A stretch of DNA of 64,000 bases from assembly GCA_015680685.1 (NCBI GenBank), contig MNCI01037935.1:11829-75828 (forward strand). Direction: 5' to 3'. The translations under genes were made by a program, and so were the position numbers. Every line of letters begins with the position of its first letter. Position 1 is the first letter of the stretch. The notes under the pieces are model-generated. The model made no database searches and was not told the origin of the DNA. It was given only the letters and a program-made list of their open reading frames with translations. This document shows, in pieces, positions 11,681-24,499 of the stretch. This DNA is from Gnetum montanum. Its lineage: Eukaryota > Streptophyta > Gnetopsida > Gnetales > Gnetaceae.

Positions 11681-12339
11681 TACCTCCACAACTAAATGAA
11701 AACTCATCCTTGAGTGAACAAGAGGAGGAACAAGTTCCTTACAAAATATTGGAAAGGTATGGGATTATTGAATTACATGCAAATTAACTCATACAAAACA
11801 GACAAACTCTAAGTGCCCAAGTGCACAGAGTTACAATCTTTTACAAAATTGGATATCCATGATAATAGAATTGAACATCCTAGAAAAAATTGATAGTGAA
11901 CTCCTCTAGAAACTAAAGAGAGATGAAGAAGATCTGAAAATCATGAATGGTCCTCATCGCATAATGCTATTGTGTCTTCCTTAGTTAAGACAGTCCCACT
12001 TTCAGTCCATGCTTCCCACTACAGTCACAACAAAATCATAGATCAGTGTGTAATGTATAACATATAGCTTTTATGTACCTTGTCTCATTGGTGGTTACAC
12101 TTGGCTAGGTTGTGATTATGGTGAATTGATTCCTTTAATAGTGTTAGCAAGAAGGGTGAAATGGATAAGTGGTCCATTATTATATTTTGAATAGTCTAAA
12201 TGTGATGAAATGATTGAAGAGGGTTTAACAATAATAAAAAGAGAATTTCACTAAAAAAAGGTTGTGAAGATGTGCACAATTGGATGTCATTGATGGGACA
12301 CACAAAAGGATTTGATTGTGAGGATGTCTAAGGATAAAG

Positions 12340-13030
12340 AACTTAACTAACCCAACCAAAAGGTATGTAAGTGGGGCCTCCCCAAAATAGGTACATGTCC
12401 TTTGATATCCTTACATAACTTCAAACCGAGGAGTCCATGAATCCCATGGATGATTTATGGTTACGAAAAGTTAAGTACAATATCTTAGAAGAAACAACCT
12501 AAGAATTTTGACACATCAAACCAAGACATTGAGCAAGAACATGAAATCAGTAGTGAGGTGAGACATGGAAAGCATAGAGGGATTAGAAAGAGTGTGTGTA
12601 ATAGAGTTTCCGATTAAGGTCACATAAAGTCCCTTGTGATTTTTTTTCGTTAAATGACCTGATAAAATCCATTGTTAGTCCAAACCAAACTAACCAGATT
12701 CAGTGACTTCACATTACCACTCTAAGACCAGTCCAACCTCCTTGAGATATAAGAGTGCTCCCATAGAATAACCATCATTCCTTATTGGAGAATAAAAGAG
12801 AAGTAGAAAGTGAGAAAGGTCCTTAGTTAGAGGGGACCTTCAGGAATGGGTAACATGTCTTTCTAGTCCTATAACCAGTTCTTGTAGCCCATTTATTTTA
12901 TCTAAGAGGTGTGCTTTAAATTTTCATCATTTTTTCTGAATAGGAACCACACCATGCAATGACTTATTCAACTTCCTATTATTGATTGACATGGAATGGT
13001 AAGAAGTCCACAAAAACACACATGCATCCA
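12340..13030 (-). other. Conserved block between pol and ORF2, element B copy
   Basis: It matches 10180-10853 of element A over several hundred bases, including 'ggcctccccaaaata' near 12378. It sits downstream of integrase, which fixes the position of the block in an autonomous element: after pol and before ORF2. Confidence 0.6.
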
Positions 13031-13689
13031 AGTAAGTAGAAAGGCACAAAGAGTACTAAGTCCCCTTGAAGTCACACCCTGTTCAAACCTTTGAATCCTT
13101 TTCAAATCTAGAAACTGCTAAGGTTACAAGTTCATTAAATTTTTATTAATGAAAAAGGGACCTCACACTTCCAAAATAAGAAAAACCATAGAGTTTATGG
13201 ATGGGTGGAAGTTGTGGACTCACTATTTATTTCATGAAAAAGAAACCATATCCTAGTTATCAATAACAAAATTCAAAGCTAGAATTTAGACACCAACGAT
13301 CAAATAACTAAATAGCACATGGCCACATCAAACAAGCCACACTGTACCTAGTTGGAAAGAAGGCACATTACTATTAAAACACAATAAAAAAATCACATCC
13401 AAATAAAGGAAAATATACAAGAAATTGTAAAATATTTGAGAAAAATAAAATGTACTAATGATGTTGTAAAATTTTTTTTGAGAAATTAATAATGTAAAAA
13501 CAAAAAGGTGTAAGATAAAGAATGTGTAAAACAAAAAGTTGTAAAAATAATAATGTGTAAAATAAAAAGATGAAAAATTAAGGACTTTCTTATATAGTTA
13601 TCATGGATTTCCATCTCCCCCATGACTAAGTTGAAAGGAGGAGATCTAAAAGATTGAGTGTGGTTGTCCATCTGATGAGGTGTTTGTTG

Positions 13690-15858
13690 CACTAGCTTGT
13701 TTAGACTCGTGGAAAGGTTTGACTTGTTGCATGTTGACTAGCTATTTCTTGTCTAGGATCTCAGATTTGTAGATCAACATGGCCATAGAAGAAAAAGTTT
13801 CATAAATTATATAAGGTCCTTCCCACAATGTCTAGAACTTAGTTTGTTAAGGTACATGTGTGGGGTTCCAGTAGAGGACCTTATCTCCCAATTGAAACTT
13901 GAATTTCCTAATTCTAAGGTCATGATGCTTTTTATCAAATTCCTTGTGTAACTTGTTAGATGACAAGGCCACCAATCAACTTTCATCTAGCAAGTTGAGA
14001 TTCATTAATCTTTCTTTTTGTGCTAGACTTAAGTCAAGGTTAAGGTCATAGGTTGTTGAAAGTGTATGAAGCTTAGATTAAATAGGAAGTGTTGGTAATT
14101 CCTTTGTACACTAGCTCATAGGAAGAATATCCTATAGGGAGTTTCCATGTTGAGCATTAGGGCTAGAGGGCATCGTTGAGTTTTGTGATCCAATATTTAC
14201 TATATTTGCTGATAGTTCTTGTTAGGATCTTTGTGATTTTGCTATTTGTAACCTTAGCTTGACCATTGTCTTGGGGGTGGTAGGATGTTGTTACTTTATG
14301 TTCAACCCCCAAGTGTTGCATAAGCTTCTAAAAGGTAGTACCTATAAAGTGGGTTCCATTGTCAAAAATTAATGCATGTGGTACACCAAACCTATTTACA
14401 ACATTCTATTGTATAATTGAGCAGCAATAGCAAATGTACAGTTGGTAATGTTGCTTCTACCCATTTCATACAATAGTCAACATAAACTATGATGTACACC
14501 TTTCCATTTGACATGGACATGACGAGACCCATGAAATCAATGCCCCAGATGTCAAAGGATTCTAGTTGTTGGATCAATTGTTGAGATCTCTCCATTCAAG
14601 TAGTCATTCCACCATCTTGTTGGTAGTGTTCATAAAAGTGGACAAATTGGTGAGCATCCCTAAAAATTGTTGGCTAATAATATCCTACCATTAGGATTTT
14701 AATGGCCATGCATCTCTTGGAGAACAAGTCATTGATCAACATCAGCGATACACCAACGTACCAGGCCATTAACACACACCTTGTAGAGGTGTCCATTGAT
14801 CTCCATGAAGTGTTTTACTTGTGAAGAAACTATTATTTCTTTTGGTGGCCCAATCCTTGTGGCATCTCTTGAGTGAGAAGATAGGTAAGAATGCCATCAT
14901 ACTGTTTGGGCTTAGTGGGCAATCTTCAATTATAGCTTTGAAAAAAGGAGTTCATTAGAAAAACAATTAGCTAGTGGGCTTTCCTCCTCTTTGTTGTCCC
15001 ATCATAATTGAGACAAGTGATCAGCACTCACATTCTCAGTTCCCTTCTAATATACCATTGTAAGATCAAATTCTTGTAAGATCACTAGCCACTGTATGAC
15101 ACAGGGGCTCACCATTGGCTTATTCATTAGAAAGTGAATTGCATTGTGGTTAGTGTGCATAAATACTTTATACCCAAGCACATAATGCTTGAATGTTTCT
15201 AGAGCAAACACCACTACCATAAATTCTTTTTTTATGGTGGTGTAGTTCAATTTTGCACGACAATGCTTTAGCTTGCGAAGTGGATGTAACATGGATGTTT
15301 CTTGTCATCCAACTACATAAGAGTAGTTTCCAAGGTGTAGTTTGATACATCTATCATAACATGAAATGATTTGGACTAGTGATGTGCCTATAGAATTAGA
15401 GTTTCTACAAGTTTCTACTTTAGCTATTGGAATGCTTTTTCACATTCCTTAGTCCAAAAAAATGGAGCACCTTTCGTTGTTAGCTCAACCAATGGTTTTG
15501 CGATTGTAGAGAAATTCTCTATGAATTGTTGGTAGTAGCCAATGTATCTAAGGAATGATTAGACATTTTTTACAGTTTTTGGTTGGTAGGTAGTTCCTTG
15601 GATGATCCTTATTTTTTAAGGTCAATCTCAATTCTTGCTTGTGAGATTTGGTGTCTGAATACAATGCCTAATTGGACCATGAGATGGCGCTTTTGCCAAT
15701 TGAGCCGCAAGCTTGTTTTCACACATCTTTTTAGTTCTCTCTCAAGGAGGTCCAAGGCTTGCTAAAATGTAGTGTCATAAGTGGAGAAGTCATCCATGAA
15801 AACTTTCACTCTACTGGTTTGCTATTGAAAAATTCTTAAGACCATATGACATCAGTAA
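13690..15858 (-). pseudogene. Element B pol remnant: RT (C-terminal half), RNase H, integrase
   Basis: Reading right to left on the minus strand, the reverse transcriptase begins in mid-domain. It keeps the FMDDFSTYDTTF active-site box (about 15800) and the downstream 'LNWQKRHLMVQLGI' stretch. RNase H follows at 15047-15350 (KLNYTTIKKEFMVVVFALE; the usual TDH reads TNH at 'HTNHNAIHFL'). Integrase at 14100-14650 keeps the first aspartate (WGIDFMG), the second (IFDNGTHF) and the 'YHPQDNGQA' box, but the third catalytic residue, normally E in GQAEVTN, is K here. Many stops interrupt the frame. Protease and the N-terminal half of RT are missing. The product would act in cDNA synthesis and integration in family members; this copy is dead. 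Confidence 0.85.
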
Positions 15859-15999
15859 GCATAATAGTATGGATTCTGGGTGGTATTTGATTTGAAGGAT
15901 ACTCAAAGGAATGAGATGCACAGAGAGATGGAGAAGTAGGGTTGCTAGCCACATGTGTATGTGAGGGATTAGGTGGACTATTGGGTGAAAAAAGGCCTT

Positions 16000-18450
16000 T
16001 TTTGTGATCTAGTATCTAAACCACTTGGTTGATGGAACCATCATAAATTGATAGCCTTGGTAGCATTGCATTGCTGTAGTTGGACTGGAAGTTCACCTTG
16101 GATAGATGGAGTAAGTGGTAGCTATGTTGAGGATGGAGGAATAGATGTAGGGACAAGAGGAGGATGAGGATAAAAAGTGGTATCCCTTCTCAAATGTGAA
16201 GAAGGGATTTGATAATATTCAAGAGGATCGTAGTGATGTTGAAAAGGAGAAACATGACTAGAAGAGTCACATGGAGATAGGGATTGCTGAATGTAATATC
16301 CATATGGATTAGGTTATCTATAAGGGTATTATTGCCTTGGTGGTGGCAGCGCCCATGACTGTGGTTGCTACCACCGTTGATATTGCTCATATGATTGCAG
16401 TGGAGTTCCACTTGGATAATATTGTTATCGTTGGTGGAACTACCTAGGATTACCTTTAGGATAAGGAAATCTTGTGAGTGTTTGCATTTTTGCTAGTCAT
16501 GGATTCAAAGCATAAACCCCAAACTCCTGTAAGTGTGACACAATGGACCAATATCCCTTAGGATGTTCATATTGCTAGATGTCACACCCACCATCATCAT
16601 CTAATTCAATTCCTACAACTTCCTCTACTACAACAATCTTAACCTTACAATTTGATTGGCATGTTCAACTTCCTTTCACCTCTTACGATCATGATTACTA
16701 CCTTCTTCTTTGGACTTTTTAGAAATTTTCAAGATAACTTGAAATCTACTATCTATAGAGTCCCATAACTGATCAACGTTGGCCAAAATTTTAGAGGTAA
16801 ATTTTTGAATCAGTAAGGCTTTTTGGTTTACCACCTCATCAAGTGATGATTCCTCCTCACTATCACAAAATTTAACCTCCCTTTTGCCAATGGAAGCATC
16901 ATTGTTATATTCTGCTACACTTTTCATTTTTTCAACTCTCCTTCTTCATTTGCTACCTACTCAATCAACTATTGAATATGATGGGCTCTTAATTTTGATA
17001 ATCATCCTTGGGCATAGATGCCAAGAGTTCTTCTCAGTTTTGATTAGAGTCCATCTATGATATGGTAAAGTTTCTCCTATTGAGAATAACCATGGCCAAG
17101 ACATTTATGCAATGGAGAATAGTATCGGCCCATGGCAGCATCCAAGCATTCATTTATTTCTTGTTTCCATCCTTAGATCTACTTACTTAGGTTGGACACC
17201 TGGGAGTATGTCTGATATTTGTCATTGAAAAATTTGAGCATTGTACTACATCATCTAATGGATTTTGGTTTTAAGAACTAGTACTAGCTTTCTACTTCTT
17301 TAATGAGTGTCCTAGGAAACAACTTAAGCTTTTGTTTGTCATTTCTATATTTTGCAACATACAGGCATTGTGGAAAGGTTGAAGATGGTTCTCTGGATCT
17401 AAGTTATATTCCCCTTCGAACCTTGGGATATTGTTCATGTCTAGCCTCTTGATTGACTATCCTTAATATTCCTTGTAGGAATTCTCACTACCTCTACAAT
17501 GTTTAGCATGCTTTGGTTAGTGAACAAGGGCTCATTGAGGCCATGATTCTTGTGCCTACGATGTCATTTGCTACCCCTTCATTCATGGTGATGGGCCTTT
17601 CTTGAATGCTAGCATCCTAGGCCTTAACTTGCTTGATGATCCCTATGATCATTTCAATCTCATTGGTCACTTCCATCACGGTCACGCACCTTGCGGTTGC
17701 ATTTAGAGCCATAAGAGAAAGATGATGATGAAGGAGAATAGGAAGGAGGACTTGCATCATCATAGTGCATGCCATCCTTTTTTTAGTGATCATGACCATG
17801 GTCATGATCATGTTTCTTGTCCACATCCTTTCCATGACTCTCATCCTTGGATTCGCCTTTATCCTTGGATCCGTTCTTACTAGAACTAGGATTGTGAATC
17901 ATGGATTGCAAGTTCTAGTTTTGACCTCCTTCATTTAAGTCAAAGAAATGAGTTTCTTTGAATGAAAATCCTCCAAAGAAGGGTTCTCCATCTTCTTTTT
18001 GGTATGTCATGTATGGGGAAGTCATTGAATCACTTCCCCTTCATAGATTTATAGTACTTCTCTAGCTATTGATCCCTTAGACATTGTTCATCATTGGGAT
18101 GATAATCCCTAGCATCACTATCCTACACAACATACTCAGCATGAAGTCCTTGGAGATCCAATTGCATAAGAATTTGTTGGAGCATCATAGGAATGGATTG
18201 ATCAGGTAGAAACACAATGTTACCCTCCATGTCGCACCACCACAATAATTTATCCTCATGTAGGATCAAGGTGAAATTGGGTACATACTCGTTAAGATGA
18301 GCATATATCACTTTGTATTGTTAGGCCACCTACTGATTTACTCTATTAGACTTGGATGGAGAATCACCCTTGTGAGAAGAAGGCATGTTGTGTTAGAAAA
18401 TAAGAAATGTAGTGTGCTTCTTAAAATTATTATAATTGTTTTAATGTATG
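16000..18450 (-). pseudogene. Element B gag remnant
   Basis: The minus strand carries a retrotransposon gag core at about 17.0-17.4 kb. It has the pattern of a trailing 'FFNDKYQTYSQVSNL' stretch, then 'RWKQEINECLDAAMGRYYSPL' split by stops, and matches the gag of element C residue for residue in places. Downstream are an acidic/lysine-rich stretch (16676-16927) and a proline-, glutamine- and tyrosine-rich tail (about 16.1-16.4 kb). The tail runs straight into mid-RT at about 15858, which marks a deletion. The upstream segment at 17.6-18.4 kb is histidine/methionine-rich and of uncertain phase. Confidence 0.65.
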
Positions 18451-18532
18451 ATATGACTTTAAGGTTCATTCCAATGATCTTGAATAATTTTTCACTATGT
18501 CCTAGATAGTGCATGTAAAACTAAAGGTCATT

Positions 18533-18545
18533 AGCAATGGTGCCA
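18533..18545 (-). other. Primer-binding site of element B
   Basis: On the minus strand TGGCACCATTGCT follows the LTR end after two bases. It is the counterpart of the TGGCACCGTTGCCGGGG site of element C. Confidence 0.8.
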
Positions 18546-18546
18546 A

Positions 18547-19417
18547 TGATGAGTGGCAAGGTACCCCTACATCTGACCATATGAATCACATGCGTTTGAT
18601 GTGATCTGGTTGAATTTCGTAGACTTTAAATTCCTAAGTACACTAGTTCTAGGATGGGAAATATAATCATGACGATTGTTGTCTTCCCAACTACACTTGT
18701 GGAGATTAGTTGTATGGTTAAGTGTAATTGAGATACATGATTTTTATTATTTTTATATTTTATTCATCTACGATTATCAACAAGTTGAAACTTAATTTAT
18801 GAGCCACTTTAATTAATCTAATTGCCAATCAATAACTAACTATCCTAATATAAGCATTTGGTCCCACTTTTTTGTGGACATCTTGAACATGTATAATGCT
18901 ATTAGGTTACCAAATATTAAGCATTGCTGGGATTACCAAGAGTCATATGCATGCTCAAAGCGGTCATACTTAAGTGCTTAATTAACTGCTATTTAATCTA
19001 GCTAGCTCACTTTAGCTTAATTACTTGGCAATATTAAATGAAATTGCAAAAAAATGTTAAATGCATGAATAAAATATTTAAGCTAGCCAAAGTGTTGCAA
19101 TGTTTGATTAGAAAGCTCATCTTTATTGCCACACACATGACCATGCTCAGGTACAACAATGCTCAAATAAAGATCCATACATCCAATGACTCCTATTACA
19201 GGCACTTTAGAAATATTCTAACTTTGGAGAAAACAAATTGCAAGGGCTATACTATGCTATGATAAAAACTATTTCTAAACTATGTGCCCAAGTGCTATAT
19301 TTATAGGTTTGCACATACCCTACGATATCAGATATCTGACATTGCTTCTTGGGATTAGATATCACGTATTTGATATCAAGGCTCTGATATCGAAGTTAGG
19401 AAAAATATGATTCATCA
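18547..19417 (-). repeat. 5' LTR of element B
   Basis: 871 bp with the TGATGAG...TTCATCA ends. U3 (19318-19400) has four GATATC-centred palindromes, including CAGATATCTG. The transcribed part has the AATAAAG signal of the family. Confidence 0.85.
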
Positions 19418-19919
19418 GTAAATGATCCATGGAGATGCTCATGCACCCTAGATACTAGGCAAGTACAAAAGGTGAAAAATCCCATTAAAGTCACACCCTT
19501 GTCTATTTACGTAATTCATGAAAAGTTTAAAAAATACCAAGGCTACAAATTTGCTATAAGTTTTTATTTAGAAGGGATCTCATAGTTTCAAAATAAAGAG
19601 ACATCATAGAGTTTTGTGGATTGTTGATGACATGGACTAACTACTTGTTAATATGAAAAGAATCAATGTCTCAGTTATTAATGTCAAAATTTAAAGATGG
19701 AATTGAGTCATTAGCAATCAAATAATCAATGTAAGAACAAAACACCATCAATCAGCAGTGGAAGTTGCACTAATTCCTAGTGGCAATAAAGAAAAATTTA
19801 AGAAAAGACTCAAATAAAATATAGTAAAATATAGAAAAAATTATAAAATATTCAAAAAATGAAAAACATAGGAGATCAGCATTAAGGCTTTAAAAAATTA
19901 TCCATCAAAATTGATCTTA
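19418..19919 (-). mobile_element. Element A internal region resumed
   Basis: The sequence continues the homology to the inside of element B (13010-13600) that was broken at 10853, for example the 'aagtcacaccct' block at about 19481. It ends at the target site of element C. No coding potential is seen. Confidence 0.6.
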
Positions 19920-19924
19920 GGTTG

Positions 19925-20704
19925 TGTGAGTGGCGAGGTACCCCTACACTCAACCATATGAATATGAGCATTACATGCACGATCCGGTCGAACTTCGCAG
20001 ATGGACTAGTTGTGGTATCTAGATAGTTAGCCTTAGGTCGCACTTCGCTATCTTCCCACCTGTACTAGTATTAGCTTTGTCACGTATGGTTTAGTCCAGA
20101 GTGAGGTGTATGATGTGTTTCTAATCTAATGCTACTCCTGAAGGCAATAGAAAGTAATATTAACTAATCTAGAAAAGAGAGGGTGAGAGAATCTAAACTA
20201 GCCTAAGTGCGATGAGCTTCCGTTCCTTGACTATCCATACATATCTTGGATTTCATCCATGACTACCACTGGGATTACCAAGCACAGATCCTAGGTACGC
20301 TACTGGGTTACTAAGTAGTCACACTTAAATGCTCATAATCAAGTCGTACTCATTGCGCATTTTAACATGAGATAAGGGTGAGAGAGATTAACTAGGAAAG
20401 TAGTAAATAATAATTAATTAAATGATTAAACTAAGTGAATGCTGCAATGATGAAGTAATCTTGATCTTTATTGTCGGTCATGTGTGTGTCCAAGTACGTC
20501 ACACTCGAATAAAGGATGTCGTACAATTACATTCACCATACTGCAGGCATACACGAAGAGGAAAAGGGTTGAGAGAGAGAAATGAAAAACACTTAAACTA
20601 AAACTGACTAACTTCCTAACTATCTATGATGATCTATCTACCTCTTATTTATAGATGAGGAGACAGGCTGCAATATCGTAGTCGCCCCAAATGACAACTC
20701 ATCA
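19925..20704 (-). repeat. 3' LTR of element C
   Basis: 780 bp, TGTGAGTGGCGAGG...AACTCATCA. A good TATA box is present (minus strand CTATAAATAAGAGG at 20641-20656). The palindrome array is reduced to one decayed unit, which accounts for the length difference from the 5' LTR. Confidence 0.9.
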
Positions 20705-20717
20705 TACCCCCACGACT
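20705..20717 (-). other. Polypurine tract of element C
   Basis: The minus strand reads AGTCGTGGGGGTA directly before the LTR. The equivalent sites of A, B and D share this GTGGGGGTA-like core. Confidence 0.75.
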
Positions 20718-20859
20718 GAATGAAAACTCATCCTCAAGTTATAGTGATTACACAATGGATAGGTATGGGATTATTAGATGGGAAAATGGGATTATGCCGT
20801 AGTGTGAAATGAAAACAAAATGAAGATACAACACAAAGAATGTTCTACATCTACAAAAA

Positions 20860-23640
20860 TTTTGGAACTCATGTAGTTCCTGGTGGTGGTGGCTTTCCCT
20901 TTGTCTTATGCTTCAGGCTTTGAGACTTGATGGTGTTGAAGTATGGCCTAGAGCTTCTCCTCTTCGGTCTAGGGGTCTTGTGCCATCCATGCTAATGTTC
21001 CAATGTTTGACAGAGTCAACACTTCCCACGGACAGGGTAGTTGTAGGAACATTTGATTGGCCTTGACATACTAAGCTGCAAATACCCAATGTTCTTTTTC
21101 ATAGGCTCTAGCTTTATCTTTGTAATTTTGGAATTCTGCTAGCCATCGAGCCAAATCTACTACGATACCTTTTTGGCCTTGGTAGCTTGCTTTCACCACC
21201 TCAAGTTTAGAATTTGTGATTTCCATTTTTTCCAACAACTTCTTACGTTCTGCAAATTCTGCTTCATATTTGATGTGGATGGTTGCTACCTGTTCCTCGA
21301 GCTTTATCCTCGAGCACCCTGCTATTAACATGGCAAGGTTGGCATACCGCAGGTTTGCCAACTCCATGTATTTTGTTAAATCCTAAATCTGTAGGTCTCG
21401 GCTCTTAACTTCCGCTTGGTGGACGAAGGCATATGTGTCCAATATGGCCCACCAGTCAATGTGTTGAGCACTGATAGCATTGATGTAGGCCTTGGCCATA
21501 TGGATCTCCTTCTCAAGGATCTATTTGTACATCCCCACCTGATCCTGGAAGTGCTCCTTCATCTTCTCATGTCATTTAGCCTCATTCTACCATGCACTTA
21601 TTTCAATGGTCGTCTTTTGACAAATTGCACGTACCTTCTCCATTGAGAGGGTTCTATTCTCCCTAGCTAAATGACTTATGTCTTGGTTGACCTGAATGAA
21701 TTGTTCTCACAATTGATGAAAGTGTTCCTCGAGAACATTCCTTTTCTTTTCCACAGTGGTCAACTGAAGGTTATCAGCAGCAAGCTGTTTATTCTCCTCC
21801 TGTAAGGTGTTGAATGCCTTAAGATGTGCATGAGTTTGCGCTTGTGCTACGGAGGCATCCCAAATAGCCTTATCTTTTCATCAACCACCTTTTTATTCTC
21901 TGCTATTAGCTTGGTTATTTGCTCAGTTCTAAAATTATCTAGCTGGTCTATAGGAATAAATTGTAGAGGGTCCCATTGTGCTACCTATAGGGCTACGAGC
22001 TATTCTTGCAATTTCTGCACTTCCACTTCCACATGCTCAGCCCGCACTTCTATTAAGACCAACTTCCCCTTTGTGGAAATGAGGTCTAACTAAATTATCA
22101 TAACATCTTGAGGGATGTCAAATAGGGACATCATTATTTTCCCTGTTTGGAGCAATCAATCAAGCGCATCCTCATGTTCCGCAAAAGTCATTGAGGTTCC
22201 AGCCAAATTTTGAGCATCTTGTGCTCCTATGAGATCTGCCGATGGCACAATATGTACATTGAACGATTCCTTGATGTGGTCTACGACCACTTCGGTAGCT
22301 CTCGCGGCATTCTGGTGTTGCATGACAACCATAGTGGCCCCTTCACCAGTTTCTAATTGCACCTAGAAAGATTTCATGTTTCCTGAGATCTGTTGTGACC
22401 ATCTACTTTTTCCTCCTCCTATGTGAATAGATACTTCCCCCCTTGTGTGATCCAAAGAAACAGTGGACTAAATGGCATCATCAATGACGTTGAAGAGGTT
22501 TGCGTCATCACGACTTCCCCAACTGACCATCTCAACGATGGCCCTAAGATGGCTCATCGATGATCTATAGTCTTGCAGTCGTGGTGGCTAATCTTGGCCT
22601 GTGCTAGGCCCTGCTTCCTATTGTTGGCTAGGACCAGTGCTTGGAGGTTGGCTAGGTCCTGCAAGTTGAGTTGCAATTGGTCCAGCCATCTATTCTTCTT
22701 CTTCTAGTCCCAACATCTCGCCAGTGATTTTCCTTAGAGCTGGCAACTTTAATAATTTGGCATATGAAGTAGTCTAAGCTTTTCGGAGGACATCACTAGT
22801 GTACCCCTAAATACCGACATGTTGACAAAGATTTCTGATAAGACAAGGGAAAGGCAGCACCATTTTCCCTATCTTTCGTTCCTCGAATCGCCTCAAGATC
22901 TTTGTTAAATATAGATGGGGTAGGTTAGCATCAACCTTTCTCATCAGCATTGCACATCCTCTAGCCACATATGTTGATATTCTTTTTAAGCACTTCGTGG
23001 GGAAGAGGTGATATGTTCCAATTTTGAAGTAAATCCTCTCTTCTGTCATCAATTCACCAAATGTTTTATCTCTGCCATAAGCCCTTTCTAACCAATCCCG
23101 TCGCACATCGGGGTCTGAACGGGTGGATAACTGAACAACTTTGGGCCCTGTATTTGAAAGGTTTAATACTTCTGAAATGGCCTACCTGGAGAAATCAACT
23201 ATCACACCACAAATATTAACAGTGGTGCCTTGCTCCCTATTGTGCCAAAATTGGTACTTCTTTCCTAGGTACCAGGCACCTCTTTCAAAGAGGACAGGCC
23301 ATAAGGGAGACCCTTTGAGGTGATCCCTAACAGCCTCAGGAGCATACTCTACAAAAGATTCAAAGTTCAATTCCATAATCACCACAACGAATGTGGACTT
23401 TTCATGGATGGCCTAAACACAATCTTGGGGCAACATGAGATGTTGTCCCTATTCAGGCGTTGCAGCAACTCCTCCTTTTGCTTGCCCAGACTGTACGATA
23501 GGAGGGTTCTCTTGATGAATACTGAACGATTGCTCCTCCTGTTCTATATGTTGTTTGACAGGTTCTTGTCTTCCACCTCTCCAAGATTTTTTGCTTCCAC
23601 CTTGAGTAGGACCTTCCTGTTGTCCACGTTTCAAGGCCAT
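20860..23640 (-). pseudogene. Element C ORF2: PF20167-like protein with long coiled coil
   Basis: The start is taken as the ATG at 23640 (MALKRGQQEGPTQGGSKKSW), a basic, Q- and G-rich N-terminus. From about 23385 to 22807 comes the conserved part: 'FVEYAPEAVRDHL', 'NICGVIVDFSR', 'FPTKCLKRISTYVARGCAML', 'DANLPHLYLTKILRRFEE' and 'VLPFPCLIRNL'. These fit the layout of the putative plant transposon protein family PF20167. A P/S/G/Q-rich linker (22.6-22.7 kb) follows, then a long K/E/L/A-rich coiled coil, best seen at 21071-21367. A few stops and shifts break the frame, fewer than in A or D. Biochemical role is unknown. It lies in the env position and behind its own promoter-like site. A DNA-binding or regulatory role is my inference; a structural role is possible. 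Confidence 0.65.
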
Positions 23641-24112
23641 ATGCAATCACATAAGCCAAGCATTAGTAAGGTTGTTTTAAAAGTTAAGTTATACCTTACT
23701 ACTTACCTTAATTAATGATCTTATGTTATCACGTGTGATATTGCCTGAAAAATTGTAATAATGAGTCCTGTGACTTAGGTGGTTTCCAATTTTAGTTTTC
23801 CAGTATACCTAGGGATTAAATGATTTTTAGGCACAATTATTCTAAGTGTTATAGCTAATTACCCTAGATGATGTCCTTTGGGCAATGATAAATTCCAAAA
23901 AAGTTAGGTGCTTTGCGATAGATGTCCCTCCCCCACGACTAAGTTGAACACTCTGGGTTCAAGGAGGTTCAGATGGAATTAAAATCAGAGTACCAACAAG
24001 CAAGATAGAGGTTGAAAAGCAAAGGTTTCACACTCGTAAGTTGTAGAGAAAATTTTGAAAAATTCCCCCGCATGAATGGCAAGAAATGATGCTAAGTGTT
24101 GCGGGGGGGTCG

Positions 24113-24215
24113 CCTATTTATAGGGTTGGAGGAACGCGATATCATGCGTACGATACATCGTGTACATGATATCACGTCAGCTGCGATATCGCATACATGA
24201 TATCATAGCCTATCG
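24113..24215 (-). promoter_or_regulatory. Internal U3-like promoter of element C
   Basis: On the minus strand an array of palindromes (24135-24205: GCGATATC, ATGATATCAC, GCGATATCGC, ATGATATCAT) is followed by the TATA box CCTATAAATAGG (24113-24124) and, about 475 bp on, by the ORF2 ATG. The word GCGATATCGC plus TACA spacing is the same as in the U3 of LTRs of this family (841-900, 26880-26932). The layout copies that of the LTR promoter. Confidence 0.7.
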
Positions 24216-24499
24216 ATGTTTTAGCCCAGAGAGAAAAATCAAATTTTTAGGGTTTTTTGGAAAATAAAATATGAAAGCAAGGACATGTGGCACATGTTGA
24301 AGGTTGCTAGGGTAATTCCATTAATTCGAAAGGCACAATTAATTATGATGGTGTGAATTTTATCAATAAAACCTCGGATGGGAGAAAAAGGCTATGTAAT
24401 GGTACATAGGAACGTTGAAATTTAGAGGGATAATAGTAGGGAAAGAACATTATGAAAAATTATGCTAAGGGTAAGAAATGGTGTGTGTGAGCTATGTCA

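Larger units (their letters stand above)
10854..19417 (-). mobile_element. Element B: degenerate Ty3/gypsy retrotransposon with gag and pol
   Basis: It is bounded by LTRs at 10854-11680 and 18547-19417, both TGATGAG...TTCATCA in plus-strand reading. The primer-binding site lies at 18533-18545 and the polypurine tract at 11681-11692, so transcription runs on the minus strand. Order from the 5' end: gag, an abrupt join to the middle of reverse transcriptase, RNase H, integrase, the conserved block, then a much-shortened ORF2 region. The PBS type (TGGCACC.TTGC) and the pol motifs FMDD and KWVEA suggest the Tat/Athila side of Ty3/gypsy. It inserted into element A. The flanks GTCAG and GTAAA are poor target duplications, so age or error has blurred them. 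Confidence 0.85.
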
